In this document: positions 16,886 to 24,331 of the stretch, piece after piece | Layout: every line of letters begins with the position of its first letter | Position numbering within the stretch: the stretch's first letter is position 1 | NCBI RefSeq assembly: GCF_021391535.1 | Contig: NZ_CP090066.1 | Coordinates: 3,237,501-3,301,500 of the forward strand | Length of the DNA stretch: 64,000 bases | From: Aurantimonas sp. HBX-1 | GTDB taxonomy: Bacteria; Pseudomonadota; Alphaproteobacteria; Rhizobiales; Rhizobiaceae | Direction of reading: 5' to 3' | Notes under the pieces: model-generated | Database searches by the model: none | Told to the model about the DNA's origin: nothing | The model's input: the letters and a program-made list of their open reading frames with translations, nothing else | Program-made: the position numbers and the translations under genes

Positions 16886-17359
16886 TCAGAGCTTGCCTTC
16901 GGCGAGCATCTCGCGGGTGCGCTTCAGCGTGGACAGGAGCGCGGCCTTGTAGCCCTTGTCGCTGTCGAACTGCGTCTGCTCGGCCTGTTCTTCCGGACCG
17001 TTCGGAAGCTTGTCGCGCAGTCCGAGGTAGCAGTAGAATTTGAGTTGAAGCGCGCCTGCCTCGTCCTCGAACAGTTCGTTCACGATGGCGCCCTCGCGCG
17101 GGCCGGTCGCCTGGAAGAAGGTGACCTTGCGCTGCGGCTCGAACACGATGATCTCGCGCAGGTCGGCGCCGGCGATCGTGGCGTCCCGGACGAAGTGGGT
17201 CGCGCTTTCCTCGGTGACGTCGCATTTCGTGCACAGGCCGGAAGGAAGAAACAGCCGGGCGTCGTGGGCCTTGAGTTCGAGGCCTTTCCAGACCTGCTCG
17301 CGGGTGAGCGTGGTTTCGCCTTCCGGGTTCACCGGAACGGTTGCGCTCGAATAGATCAT
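16886..17359 (-). CDS. DUF1857 / SRPBCC-fold protein (AtaL-like)
   Basis: 157 residues. Sequence such as LTREQVWKGLELKAHDARLF, FQATGPREGAIVNELFED and LKFYCYLGLRD fits the AtaL-like (DUF1857) group, whose members have the helix-grip SRPBCC fold with a deep hydrophobic pocket. Fungal and bacterial relatives sit in gene clusters for small-molecule chemistry, but no reaction is firmly known. A pair of cysteines (CTKC, near residue 43) stands out. It lies between the NmrA-like gene (33 bases upstream) and the OYE gene. Confidence 0.85.
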   Translation of the reverse strand: MIYSSATVPVNPEGETTLTREQVWKGLELKAHDARLFLPSGLCTKCDVTEESATHFVRDATIAGADLREIIVFEPQRKVTFFQATGPREGAIVNELFEDEAGALQLKFYCYLGLRDKLPNGPEEQAEQTQFDSDKGYKAALLSTLKRTREMLAEGKL

Positions 17360-17392
17360 GATGGTGGTCCTTGTCGGTGAGGGCTGGCGGCG

Positions 17393-18265
17393 TCAGCCGG
17401 CAATCTGCGCGACGTAATCGCGGTAGGTGCGCAGCGGGCGGCCGAGCAGCGTGGTGAGCCGGTCCACGTCGCCGGCCTCGGGCAGCATCCCGTCGGACAC
17501 GAAGCGCTCGGCCATCAGGCGCATGTCGTAGGCCATCCACGCCGGCATGAACTGGCGCATGTTTTGCTCGAAGCCGGCGGTGTCGTTGCCCGGATAGGCG
17601 ATCTCGCGGCCGAGAACGTCGCTCCAGATGGAGGCCGCGCTCGCGCCGGTCAGCGTGTCCGGGCCGACCAGGTTGATGCGGGTGAGCGGGAGCGGCGTGG
17701 GAGACTGTTCGCGGCGGATCAGCTCGATCGCGGCGATCTCGCCGATATCGCGAGCATCGATCATCGCGAGACCCTTGTCGCCGATCGGCATCGGATAGAC
17801 GCCGTAGCCGGTGACCACGTCCTTGATCGTGATTTCGTTGTCCATGTAATAGGCCGGGCGCAGGATGGTGGCGCCCATCCCCATCTGCTCGATCATCCGC
17901 TCGACGCCGAACTTGCCGGCGAAGTGCGGCACGTTGACGTAGATGTCGCTGTGGATCACCGACAGGTAGACGATGCGCTCGATCCCGGCCTCGCGGGCGA
18001 CGTTGAGCGCGATCAGCGCCTGGGTAAATTCATCGGCGACGACGCCGTTCAGCAGGAACAGCGTGGAGACGCCCTTCATGGCGTTGCGCAGCGAGTCGAC
18101 GTCGAGCAGGTCGCCCTGGACGACTTCGACGCCGTCGGCGAAATGTGCCTTCGACGGGTCGCGGACGAGAGCGCGGACTTCGGCGCCGCGGTTGACGAGC
18201 TGTTCGACGACATTGCTTCCGACATTGCCGGTGGCGCCGGTTACGAGAATGGTCATGGGGGTCAC
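17393..18265 (-). CDS. NmrA-like NAD(P)H-binding protein (atypical SDR)
   Basis: 290 residues. N-terminal TGATGNVGSNVVEQLVNRG is the Rossmann loop of the atypical SDR/NmrA group, followed by VRALVRDPSKA and LFLLNGVVADEF. The group includes azoreductase-like and quinone-oxidoreductase (QorB-type) enzymes and redox sensors. Being the first gene of the four-gene run and divergent from a LysR gene, it is probably part of an electrophile or quinone response. The catalytic residues are not conserved in this group, so the reaction stays open. Confidence 0.9.
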   Translation of the reverse strand: MTPMTILVTGATGNVGSNVVEQLVNRGAEVRALVRDPSKAHFADGVEVVQGDLLDVDSLRNAMKGVSTLFLLNGVVADEFTQALIALNVAREAGIERIVYLSVIHSDIYVNVPHFAGKFGVERMIEQMGMGATILRPAYYMDNEITIKDVVTGYGVYPMPIGDKGLAMIDARDIGEIAAIELIRREQSPTPLPLTRINLVGPDTLTGASAASIWSDVLGREIAYPGNDTAGFEQNMRQFMPAWMAYDMRLMAERFVSDGMLPEAGDVDRLTTLLGRPLRTYRDYVAQIAG

Positions 18266-18297
18266 TCCTTGAGTTCGGCCGTTTGGCTGTCCTCAAG

Positions 18298-18330
18298 TTA
18301 GCGATCCACATTCGTGTCGATAGTAGCTAA
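18298..18330. promoter_or_regulatory. Candidate LysR-type binding site
   Basis: TTAGC (18298-18302) and GCTAA (18326-18330) enclose an inner imperfect repeat, ATCcACA (18304-18310) and TGTcGAT (18315-18321). The dyad lies in the 98-bp gap between the NmrA-like gene and the LysR gene, where a LysR regulator would bind. Confidence 0.45.
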
Positions 18331-18363
18331 GTCTAGACAGGCCGTCTCACAGGTGGAACGCTC

Positions 18364-19251
18364 ATGGACCTTCCCGCTCTCGCCGATTTTACGCTCGTCG
18401 CCCGTCATGGAGGGTTCGGAAAGGCCTCGCGTGCGGCCGGACGCCCAAAGGCGACGCTGTCCCGCCGCGTTGCCGAACTTGAGGCCAGCCTCGACCTGCG
18501 GCTCTTCGAACGCGGTGCGCGCGTCCTCAAGCTGACCGAGGAAGGACGCGCCCTGTTCGAGCGAACGAGCCAGTTGCTCACCGACCTTGACGAGACGGCG
18601 TCGGCGATAGCCTCGCGTGGGCACAGTCCGCGTGGCAGGCTGCGGATCAGCGCCCCCCTACTCTTCTCCCAAACCGCGATGGGGAAACTGGCGGCTGGCT
18701 TTGCGCTCAAGTATCCGGAAGTGCGCCTGGAGGTCACGACCGAGGATCGGTCGGTCGACATGATCGAGGAGGCCTATGATCTGGTGATCCGTGTCAATCC
18801 CGCGCCTGACGAGAGCCTCGTGGGGCGGGTCTTCCTGCGCGATCGGCTGGTTGTCGTCGCGAGCCCCGATTTGGCGCCACCAGCGGATGGAGCAGCTGTT
18901 CCAGCGATCGTGCGCGGGGCGGCAAAGCCGGCGGAAATGTGGAACGTCACGACACCAGCAGGCCGGGCGAGCATCGCCGTCAATCCGATCCTGAGCCTGT
19001 CATCACTCGTCATGGTTCGCGATGCCGTCCGGATAGGCGCGGGCGCCGGCCGGCTGCCGATTTCGCTCGTAAGCCACGATCTCGCCAAGGGCACGTTGGT
19101 GCACTGGGGCGACGTGGAAGGTCCGGAGATCGCGCTTTGGACGCTCTATCCGTCGCGACGGCTGCTGAGCGCACGCGTGTCGGCATTCCTCGACCACTTG
19201 CGGGAGGCCTTTCCTCAAGGAACTCCCGACGAACTCGCGGCCTATCTCTAG
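18364..19251 (+). CDS. LysR-family transcriptional regulator
   Basis: 295 residues. The winged HTH covers the first 60 residues (DFTLVARHGGFGKASRAAGRP, then LSRRVAELEASLDLRLFERG); the substrate-binding domain follows, with LRISAPLLFSQTAMGKL marking its start. It is divergent from the four-gene oxidoreductase run, which is its likely target. Its LTTR group (short linker, ISAP motif) often controls neighbouring oxidoreductases in response to small electrophiles or aromatics. Confidence 0.93.
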   Translation: MDLPALADFTLVARHGGFGKASRAAGRPKATLSRRVAELEASLDLRLFERGARVLKLTEEGRALFERTSQLLTDLDETASAIASRGHSPRGRLRISAPLLFSQTAMGKLAAGFALKYPEVRLEVTTEDRSVDMIEEAYDLVIRVNPAPDESLVGRVFLRDRLVVVASPDLAPPADGAAVPAIVRGAAKPAEMWNVTTPAGRASIAVNPILSLSSLVMVRDAVRIGAGAGRLPISLVSHDLAKGTLVHWGDVEGPEIALWTLYPSRRLLSARVSAFLDHLREAFPQGTPDELAAYL

Positions 19252-19319
19252 AAAATCGACACTGACACCGCGTTGAACCCCGGTGTGCGTCGAGTGTGAT
19301 GAGGATGGACTTGGCCATA

Positions 19320-20060
19320 TCAGATCACTCCCCCGTTTGCCCGCAGCACCTGACCATTAACCCAGCCGCCGTCAGACCCGACGAGGAACGAAACGACACG
19401 CGCGATGTCTTCCGGTTCGCCGAGACGGCTGAACGGGTTCGCCTTTCGGATCGCGTCGATCTGCTCCTGGCTCTTGCCGTTGGTGAACAACGGCGTATCG
19501 ACCGGCCCTGGCGAAACCGCGTTCACGGTGATACCGCGAGGTCCCAGTTCCTTTGCGGCAATGCGCGTCATCGCCTCGATGCCCGCCTTGGTCGCGGCAT
19601 AGAGGGCGTAAGTCGGCTGGTAGAGCCCGACGACGCTCGATGAGAAGCTGACGATCCTGCCGCCCTCCCCGAAGCGCCGGCCGGCTTCGCGCAGGCCGTT
19701 GAAGGCGCCCTTCAGGTTGACGGCAATGGTCTTGTCGAACGCGTCATCCTGCGCTTCGGCGATCGGCGTCAGGTGCATGACGCCGGCGTTGTTGACGAGG
19801 ACGTCGATGCCGCCGAACGCCTGCTCGGCGGCATCGAACAGAGCCCTGACCGCCGCCGGATCTGAGACGTCGGCCTTGACGGCGATCGCCTTGCCGCCAG
19901 TCGCCGCGATCTTTGCGACGAGTGCGTCCGCCTGCTCATTGCCGGCTGCGTAGTTTGCCACCACCGCCATGCCGTCTTTCGCCAGACGTTCGGCGACGGC
20001 CGCACCGATGCCGTGTGACGCGCCGGTGACGATCGCGACCCGCTGCCGTTCCCCGGTCAT
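19320..20060 (-). CDS. SDR-family oxidoreductase
   Basis: 246 residues from ATG 20060. VTGASHGIGAAVAERLAKDG is the cofactor loop, VLVNNAGVMH the NNAG motif, SFSSSVVG the catalytic-serine strand, YALYAATKAG the YxxxK motif, and SPGPVDTPLF the loop after strand six. It resembles glucose/3-oxoacyl reductase-type SDRs. The start overlaps the stop of the quinone-oxidoreductase-like gene (ATGA), so it is the third gene of a coupled three-gene operon (SnoaL, oxidoreductase, SDR). Confidence 0.93.
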   Translation of the reverse strand: MTGERQRVAIVTGASHGIGAAVAERLAKDGMAVVANYAAGNEQADALVAKIAATGGKAIAVKADVSDPAAVRALFDAAEQAFGGIDVLVNNAGVMHLTPIAEAQDDAFDKTIAVNLKGAFNGLREAGRRFGEGGRIVSFSSSVVGLYQPTYALYAATKAGIEAMTRIAAKELGPRGITVNAVSPGPVDTPLFTNGKSQEQIDAIRKANPFSRLGEPEDIARVVSFLVGSDGGWVNGQVLRANGGVI

Positions 20061-20986
20061 GTTTCCACTCCCTGGACGATGATCTTGCCGCGGGCACGGC
20101 CCGAGGCCTGATAGGCGAACGTCTCGTCGAACCGGCTGAACGGCACGGTTCGATCGATCAGTACGGTGAGCGCGCCGGCGGCCACCTGCTCGATCAGCTT
20201 CGCCAGCCGCCAAGCGTCTGACTGATGGAACACGAAGCTGGCTTCCACGCCGTGCGCCGTGGCCAATGCCTCGTCGGGCGGTGAAGGGGTTGCCACGAGA
20301 TGGCCTCCGCGTCGCAGAACGCCGAACGAGCGCTGCTGCGTATCGCCGCCGACCGTGTCCAGGACGACGTCGACGTCCACCACGACGTCCTCGAAGGCCT
20401 GCGCCTTGTAATCGATCACCTGGTCGGCGCCGAGGCGGCGGGCGATGGCAACGCCCTCGCCGGAAGCCGTGGCGATGACACGCGCGCCCGCGTTGCGGGC
20501 GAGCTGGATCGCGAAGCTGCCGACACCGCCGGCACCGGCATGGATCAGCACCGTCTGTCCGGACGTGAGACCTGCAACCTCGAACAGCGCCTGAGAGGCC
20601 GTGCCGGCGGTGGTGGGTATTCCGGCCGCCTGCCCGAAGGACACCGATGACGGAAGCCTTGCAAGGTGCGTTGCCGGGACCACGGCGGCTTCGGCGAATG
20701 CACCACCTGCGGACGGATCGGTTCGCGCGGCGACGCGGTCGCCGATGCTCCAGCCCGCCACGTCGGGCCCGATCTGCTCGATGCTGCCCGCCAGATCCGT
20801 ACCGAGTGTGTAGGGGAACTCGACCGGAAAGAAGTCGTGCATGAAGCCTTGCTGGATCTTCACGTCGAGCGGGTTGAGCCCGGCGGCCGCGACGCGGACC
20901 AGCACTTCGCCAGTCCCGATTTCGAGACTGGACGTGTCCTCCAGCACGGGCTGAGCCTTATAGGCGGAAATGCGTGCAGCCCTCAT
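20057..20986 (-). CDS. Zinc-independent quinone-oxidoreductase-like MDR protein
   Basis: 309 residues, medium-chain dehydrogenase/reductase superfamily. MRAARISAYK opens it, GTDLAGSIEQIG and GDRVAART follow, and HAGAGGVGSFAIQLAR is the NADPH-binding loop. The zinc ligands of alcohol dehydrogenases are absent, as in QOR-type enzymes that reduce quinones or enones with NADPH. ATG 20986 has AAGGAG eight bases upstream, while the open frame further up (to 21145) is antisense-like noise. The start overlaps the SnoaL stop by four bases and its stop overlaps the SDR start by four, so translation is coupled. Confidence 0.93.
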   Translation of the reverse strand: MRAARISAYKAQPVLEDTSSLEIGTGEVLVRVAAAGLNPLDVKIQQGFMHDFFPVEFPYTLGTDLAGSIEQIGPDVAGWSIGDRVAARTDPSAGGAFAEAAVVPATHLARLPSSVSFGQAAGIPTTAGTASQALFEVAGLTSGQTVLIHAGAGGVGSFAIQLARNAGARVIATASGEGVAIARRLGADQVIDYKAQAFEDVVVDVDVVLDTVGGDTQQRSFGVLRRGGHLVATPSPPDEALATAHGVEASFVFHQSDAWRLAKLIEQVAAGALTVLIDRTVPFSRFDETFAYQASGRARGKIIVQGVET

Positions 20987-21438
20987 GATGCGGTCTCCTT
21001 GCTGACCGGCCAGGCTCCGATCTGGTTCAGCCAACCGAACCAGTCTTCCAGATGCCAGGTGTGGGTGAGCCGTCCCCGGTCGATGCGGTGGAACTCGTGC
21101 AGGCCGATCGAGAAAACGCGGCCCGTCGGCGCGACACCGAACCACTCGCCCGTATGGGTGCCGGTCATTGCTGCACGGACGCCGACGCGGTCGCCATCCA
21201 CGATGACGTCATGGACCGTGATGGCGAGGTCAGGGATGGCCTGCTTGAAGGCGCGGATCATTGGCTTGATTCCGTCGGCACCCGGACCCTGCCCCGGGGC
21301 CAGCGGGATATCCTGCCAGTCAGGCGTCACGACCTGATCGAGCAGGTCAGGCTCTCCTGCGAAGGCACGGTAGAAGGTGTCCAGCGTCGAACGGACCCTG
21401 GCCGACGTTTCGGTGCTGGATATTCTTAGGTCGCTCAT
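20983..21438 (-). CDS. SnoaL-like ester cyclase/polyketide cyclase-family protein
   Basis: 151 residues. The NTF2-like fold is indicated by LDTFYRAFAGEPDLLDQVVTPD, then PDLAITVHDVIVDGDRVGVR and the closing TWHLEDWFGWLNQIG. SnoaL relatives cyclise or isomerise polyketide-like substrates, but most bacterial ones, like this, have no known reaction. ATG 21438 follows an AGGAGGG Shine-Dalgarno at a 5-base distance. It is the first gene of the three-gene operon and is divergent from a LysR gene. Confidence 0.88.
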   Translation of the reverse strand: MSDLRISSTETSARVRSTLDTFYRAFAGEPDLLDQVVTPDWQDIPLAPGQGPGADGIKPMIRAFKQAIPDLAITVHDVIVDGDRVGVRAAMTGTHTGEWFGVAPTGRVFSIGLHEFHRIDRGRLTHTWHLEDWFGWLNQIGAWPVSKETAS

Positions 21439-21485
21439 GCGAGCCCTCCTGGTTGAGTGCGCAGGAGGTAGGGCCAAACGGAACG

Positions 21486-21501
21486 CTATTGAAATCGATA
21501 G
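21486..21501. promoter_or_regulatory. Candidate LysR-type binding site
   Basis: CTATTGAAATCGATAG is an imperfect 16-bp dyad (CTAT-t-GA-aa-TC-g-ATAG) in the gap between the SnoaL operon and the LysR gene. It contains the ATTGA-TCGAT half-sites typical of LysR-type boxes. Confidence 0.45.
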
Positions 21502-21525
21502 ATGATATGTGTGAGCATCCATGTG

Positions 21526-22431
21526 ATGGATTTGCACGGTATCGATCTCAACCTGCTGGTCGCCTTCGACGCGCTGATGGCGGAGCGGAGCGTGACGCGA
21601 GCGGGCGCACGTATCGGTCGCACCCAGCCCGCCATGAGTGCGGCATTGTCGCGGCTGCGAGCATTGCTGAATGACGAGTTGTTTGTCCGCGGGCCCTCGG
21701 GCCTTCAGCCGACGCCGCGTGCCGTGGACCTGGCGGAGCCGCTCGGTCGCGCATTGGCCGAGATCGAGCGTACGCTCTCCTTCACCCAAAGCTTCGAGCC
21801 GGCCTCCTCATCGGCGATCTTCACGCTCGGCCTATCCGAACACCCGGCGCATGTCCTGCTTCCGAAGCTGGTCGAGCGGCTGAGCGATGTCGCGCCGGCG
21901 GTGATCCTTCGCATCCGCAGCTTCACCGCACGGGACGATGCGGTGACGATGCTCGACGCCGGTGAAGTCGATCTTGCGGTCGGCGTGCCGCCGACGAACC
22001 CGGCGGCCCGTATTCTCACCCGCCCTCTGTTCGATGAGCGGTTCGTTTGCGTCCTCCGCCGCAGCCATCCTGCGACGCGCCAGCAACTCGACCTACCGGC
22101 GTTCCTCGCGCTCTCCCACCTGCTCGTCTCGCCGGAGAACGAGCGGTTCGGCCTCGTCGACGCCGCTTTGGCCAGGCAAGAGCTGAAGCGTCGGATCGCG
22201 CTCACCCTGCCGCAGATGTACGCCGCGCCGGCAGTGATCGCCGGGTCGGACATGATCGCAACGCTGATGGCAGGTGTCGTCGCTGCGTCTGGGTACAAGG
22301 ATGCCCTGTGCGTCCTCACACCTCCGCTCGATCTCGATCCCGTCCCGTTCGTGCTGACGTGGCACCGACGCAACGACACTCATCCGGCGCAACGCTGGCT
22401 GCGGGAAGCAGTCGTGAAATCGATCGGATGA
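21526..22431 (+). CDS. LysR-family transcriptional regulator (NodD/SyrM-like group)
   Basis: 301 residues from ATG 21526 (MDLHGIDLNLLVAFDALM); an ATG at 21502 would add eight residues. HTH: ERSVTRAGARIGRTQPAMSA, then LSRLRALLNDELFVRG. The DLNLLVAFDALM start and GLQPTPRA after the HTH mark the NodD/NahR-like LTTR group, many of which sense aromatic compounds. It faces away from the SnoaL/QOR/SDR operon, its probable target. Confidence 0.92.
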   Translation: MDLHGIDLNLLVAFDALMAERSVTRAGARIGRTQPAMSAALSRLRALLNDELFVRGPSGLQPTPRAVDLAEPLGRALAEIERTLSFTQSFEPASSSAIFTLGLSEHPAHVLLPKLVERLSDVAPAVILRIRSFTARDDAVTMLDAGEVDLAVGVPPTNPAARILTRPLFDERFVCVLRRSHPATRQQLDLPAFLALSHLLVSPENERFGLVDAALARQELKRRIALTLPQMYAAPAVIAGSDMIATLMAGVVAASGYKDALCVLTPPLDLDPVPFVLTWHRRNDTHPAQRWLREAVVKSIG

Positions 22432-22770
22432 TCCTGCTGGGAGGTCAAAGGAAGAAAGGACGTCTTTCATCTTCGGGTGTGGATGCGCCCAACCGTTAGA
22501 TTGCTGCGCAAGCGCAATCCGAGCTCACCACATTGTACCGAAGCTTCCCAACCGTGCCGACCTGGTCGAGCGGCGCATCGCCCGAGCGCTTTCGGCCATC
22601 CGGTGCTCTTGCAGCCAGCGTTCGGCAAACTCGCCGGAGCTCTTTTCCTGGTTGATACGGCGCTTCCCGCGCTGCTTGTCGTCTTCTTTCGAACGGCGCC
22701 ACTTCGATGGCAGCAGGCACTTTCCGACATTGAAGGCGAGAAAGCACGGGCAGCATTGCTCCCATCCTTG
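22432..22770. other. Intergenic stretch, no gene recognised
   Basis: Several short frames are open on both strands, one minus frame with a very basic, charged sequence (RSKEDDKQRGKRRINQEKSS). None has a credible start site or a family resemblance. It may be decayed coding DNA. Confidence 0.45.
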
Positions 22771-22796
22771 ACATAGGAAACGAACGTTCCCTATGT
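22771..22796. promoter_or_regulatory. 26-bp palindromic operator before the TetR-hydrolase-MFS operon
   Basis: Left arm ACATAGGAAACG and right arm CGTTCCCTATGT are complementary at 11 of 12 positions around a 2-base centre. It ends six bases before the TetR start codon, so binding would block initiation of the whole operon. Confidence 0.75.
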
Positions 22797-22802
22797 AGGG
22801 CC

Positions 22803-23414
22803 ATGAGCAAGCTTTCCTCACCTCGTCGGCCAGTGATGGGACGACCTCGCGCTTTCGAAATGGACGCGGTTCTGGCCAGTGCCGTGCCCGTCTTCCGCGA
22901 GCATGGATACGACGGCGCATCCATCGACCTGCTCAAGGAGGCGACCGGTCTCACGGCGGGAAGCCTCTACAAGGCGTTCAAGGACAAGAAGGGCGTCTTC
23001 GCGGCTGCCTTCACATACTATGTGGAGGACCGGCAGCGGCAGCTTGCCGAGCGGCTGCGCGGATTACGCACCGGGCGTGAGCGCATTGCAGAAACCCTGC
23101 GGTTCTATCTGGATTCCGCTTCCGGTTCGGAAGGGCGTCAAGGCTGTCTCGTTCTGGCCGGGCTGATCGAGGCCACGACCTTGGACGGCGCGCTGCATGA
23201 TGCGCTCTGGAAAGCCTTGGCGAACAACCGGTCGGCGCTGATCGCCATGCTTCGCGAGGGGCAAGAAGACGGGTCGATCCGCAGCGATCTGGTGGTCGAG
23301 CCCTGCGCCGACATTCTCCTCGGCCTCCTGCAAGGGCTCAGGGCCGTCGGAAAGCTGCATGATCCGGCCGACCATGATGCCCTGGTCGCCACGGCTCTCA
23401 AGACACTCGATTGA
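22803..23414 (+). CDS. TetR-family regulator, first gene of an efflux/hydrolase operon
   Basis: 203 residues. HTH: GRPRAFEMDAVLASAVPVFREHG, DGASIDLLKEATGLTAGSLYKAF, KDKKGVFAAAF. The C-terminal part (RQGCLVLAGLIEAT) resembles that of other TetR proteins of the RutR/YxaF type, whose ligands are often small lipophilic compounds. The operator palindrome is six bases before its start; the stop touches the start region of a hydrolase gene, which is followed by an MFS gene. It is probably the autorepressor of all three. Confidence 0.92.
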   Translation: MSKLSSPRRPVMGRPRAFEMDAVLASAVPVFREHGYDGASIDLLKEATGLTAGSLYKAFKDKKGVFAAAFTYYVEDRQRQLAERLRGLRTGRERIAETLRFYLDSASGSEGRQGCLVLAGLIEATTLDGALHDALWKALANNRSALIAMLREGQEDGSIRSDLVVEPCADILLGLLQGLRAVGKLHDPADHDALVATALKTLD

Positions 23415-23431
23415 AACTTCCAGGAAACGTC

Positions 23432-24331
23432 ATGACCTTGCATACTCGTGCGCAGCCGCCTTTCGATGCGGCCTCCTTCAACCATGGATTCGAGACGATC
23501 GACGGGGTGCGTCTGCACTATGTCACGGCGGGTCAGGAGGACGCGGAGCCTCTGGTGCTGCTGGCTGGCTATCCCCAAAGCTGGTTCGCGTGGCGCAAGG
23601 TGATGCCCCTCCTGGCCGAACGCTTCCGGCTCGTCGCCCTGGATCTTCCCGGACAGGGCGACTCCGACAAGCCGTCGGATGGCTACGACACGGGAACGGT
23701 TGCACGGCGCATCCATGATTTGCTCGGGCGCCTCGGCATGTCCCGCTACGGCCTTGCCGCCCACGATATCGGCGCCTGGGTCGGCTTGCCCTATGCGTTG
23801 ATGTTCCCGGACGAGGTCAGCCGGCTTGCCCTTCTCGATGCCGGCATCCCCGGAGTCACGCTGCCCGACATGCTGCCGGCGTCTCCCGACAAGGCATGGA
23901 AGACGTGGCATTTCGCGTTTCATGCCGTCCCCGATCTTCCCGAGGCGCTGATAGCCGGGCGCGAGCGCGTCTATCTGGACTGGTTCCTGCGCCGCAAAGC
24001 GGCCAACCCATCGAGCTTCGGTGAGGCCGACCTCGATGAATACGTCCGTATCTTCAGCCAACCGGGGGCGCTGCGAGCGGGACTTGCCTTCTATCGTTCG
24101 GTTGCTCTGTCGGCCGAGCAAAATCGCGCGCTGGTTCGTGATTCCAAACTCGCCATGCCGGTCCTGGCGGTCAGCGCAGACCAAGGCTCGATCCCCGACA
24201 TGGCCATTCCATTGCGGCCTTTTGCGGCTGACATTCGCGGCGAAACCATCGCCCGGAGCGGCCACTTCATTCCCGAGGAGCAACCTGAAGCTCTCGCCCG
24301 ATTGTTCGACGACTTCTTCGGACGGGAGTGA
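23432..24331 (+). CDS. Alpha/beta hydrolase of the epoxide hydrolase/haloalkane dehalogenase type
   Basis: 299 residues. The nucleophile is an aspartate (Asp112 in GLAAHDIGAWVGL), not a serine, as in epoxide hydrolases and dehalogenases. DLPGQGDSDKP, the acid in VSADQGS and the histidine in RSGHFIPEEQPE follow. The usual HGxP oxyanion motif is AGYP here (residues 45-48): the His is missing. A cap tyrosine (FYRSV) favours epoxide hydrolase over dehalogenase. A TTG at 23411 overlaps the TetR stop, but ATG 23432 with AGGAAACGTC before it is preferred. It presumably detoxifies an epoxide or related ligand; cytoplasmic. Confidence 0.85.
   Translation: MTLHTRAQPPFDAASFNHGFETIDGVRLHYVTAGQEDAEPLVLLAGYPQSWFAWRKVMPLLAERFRLVALDLPGQGDSDKPSDGYDTGTVARRIHDLLGRLGMSRYGLAAHDIGAWVGLPYALMFPDEVSRLALLDAGIPGVTLPDMLPASPDKAWKTWHFAFHAVPDLPEALIAGRERVYLDWFLRRKAANPSSFGEADLDEYVRIFSQPGALRAGLAFYRSVALSAEQNRALVRDSKLAMPVLAVSADQGSIPDMAIPLRPFAADIRGETIARSGHFIPEEQPEALARLFDDFFGRE

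Noticed and set aside
22467..22954. Minus-strand frames (87-152 codons) between LysR and TetR genes
   Set aside because: No recognisable domain or start site; they run through the operator and the TetR gene on the other strand.
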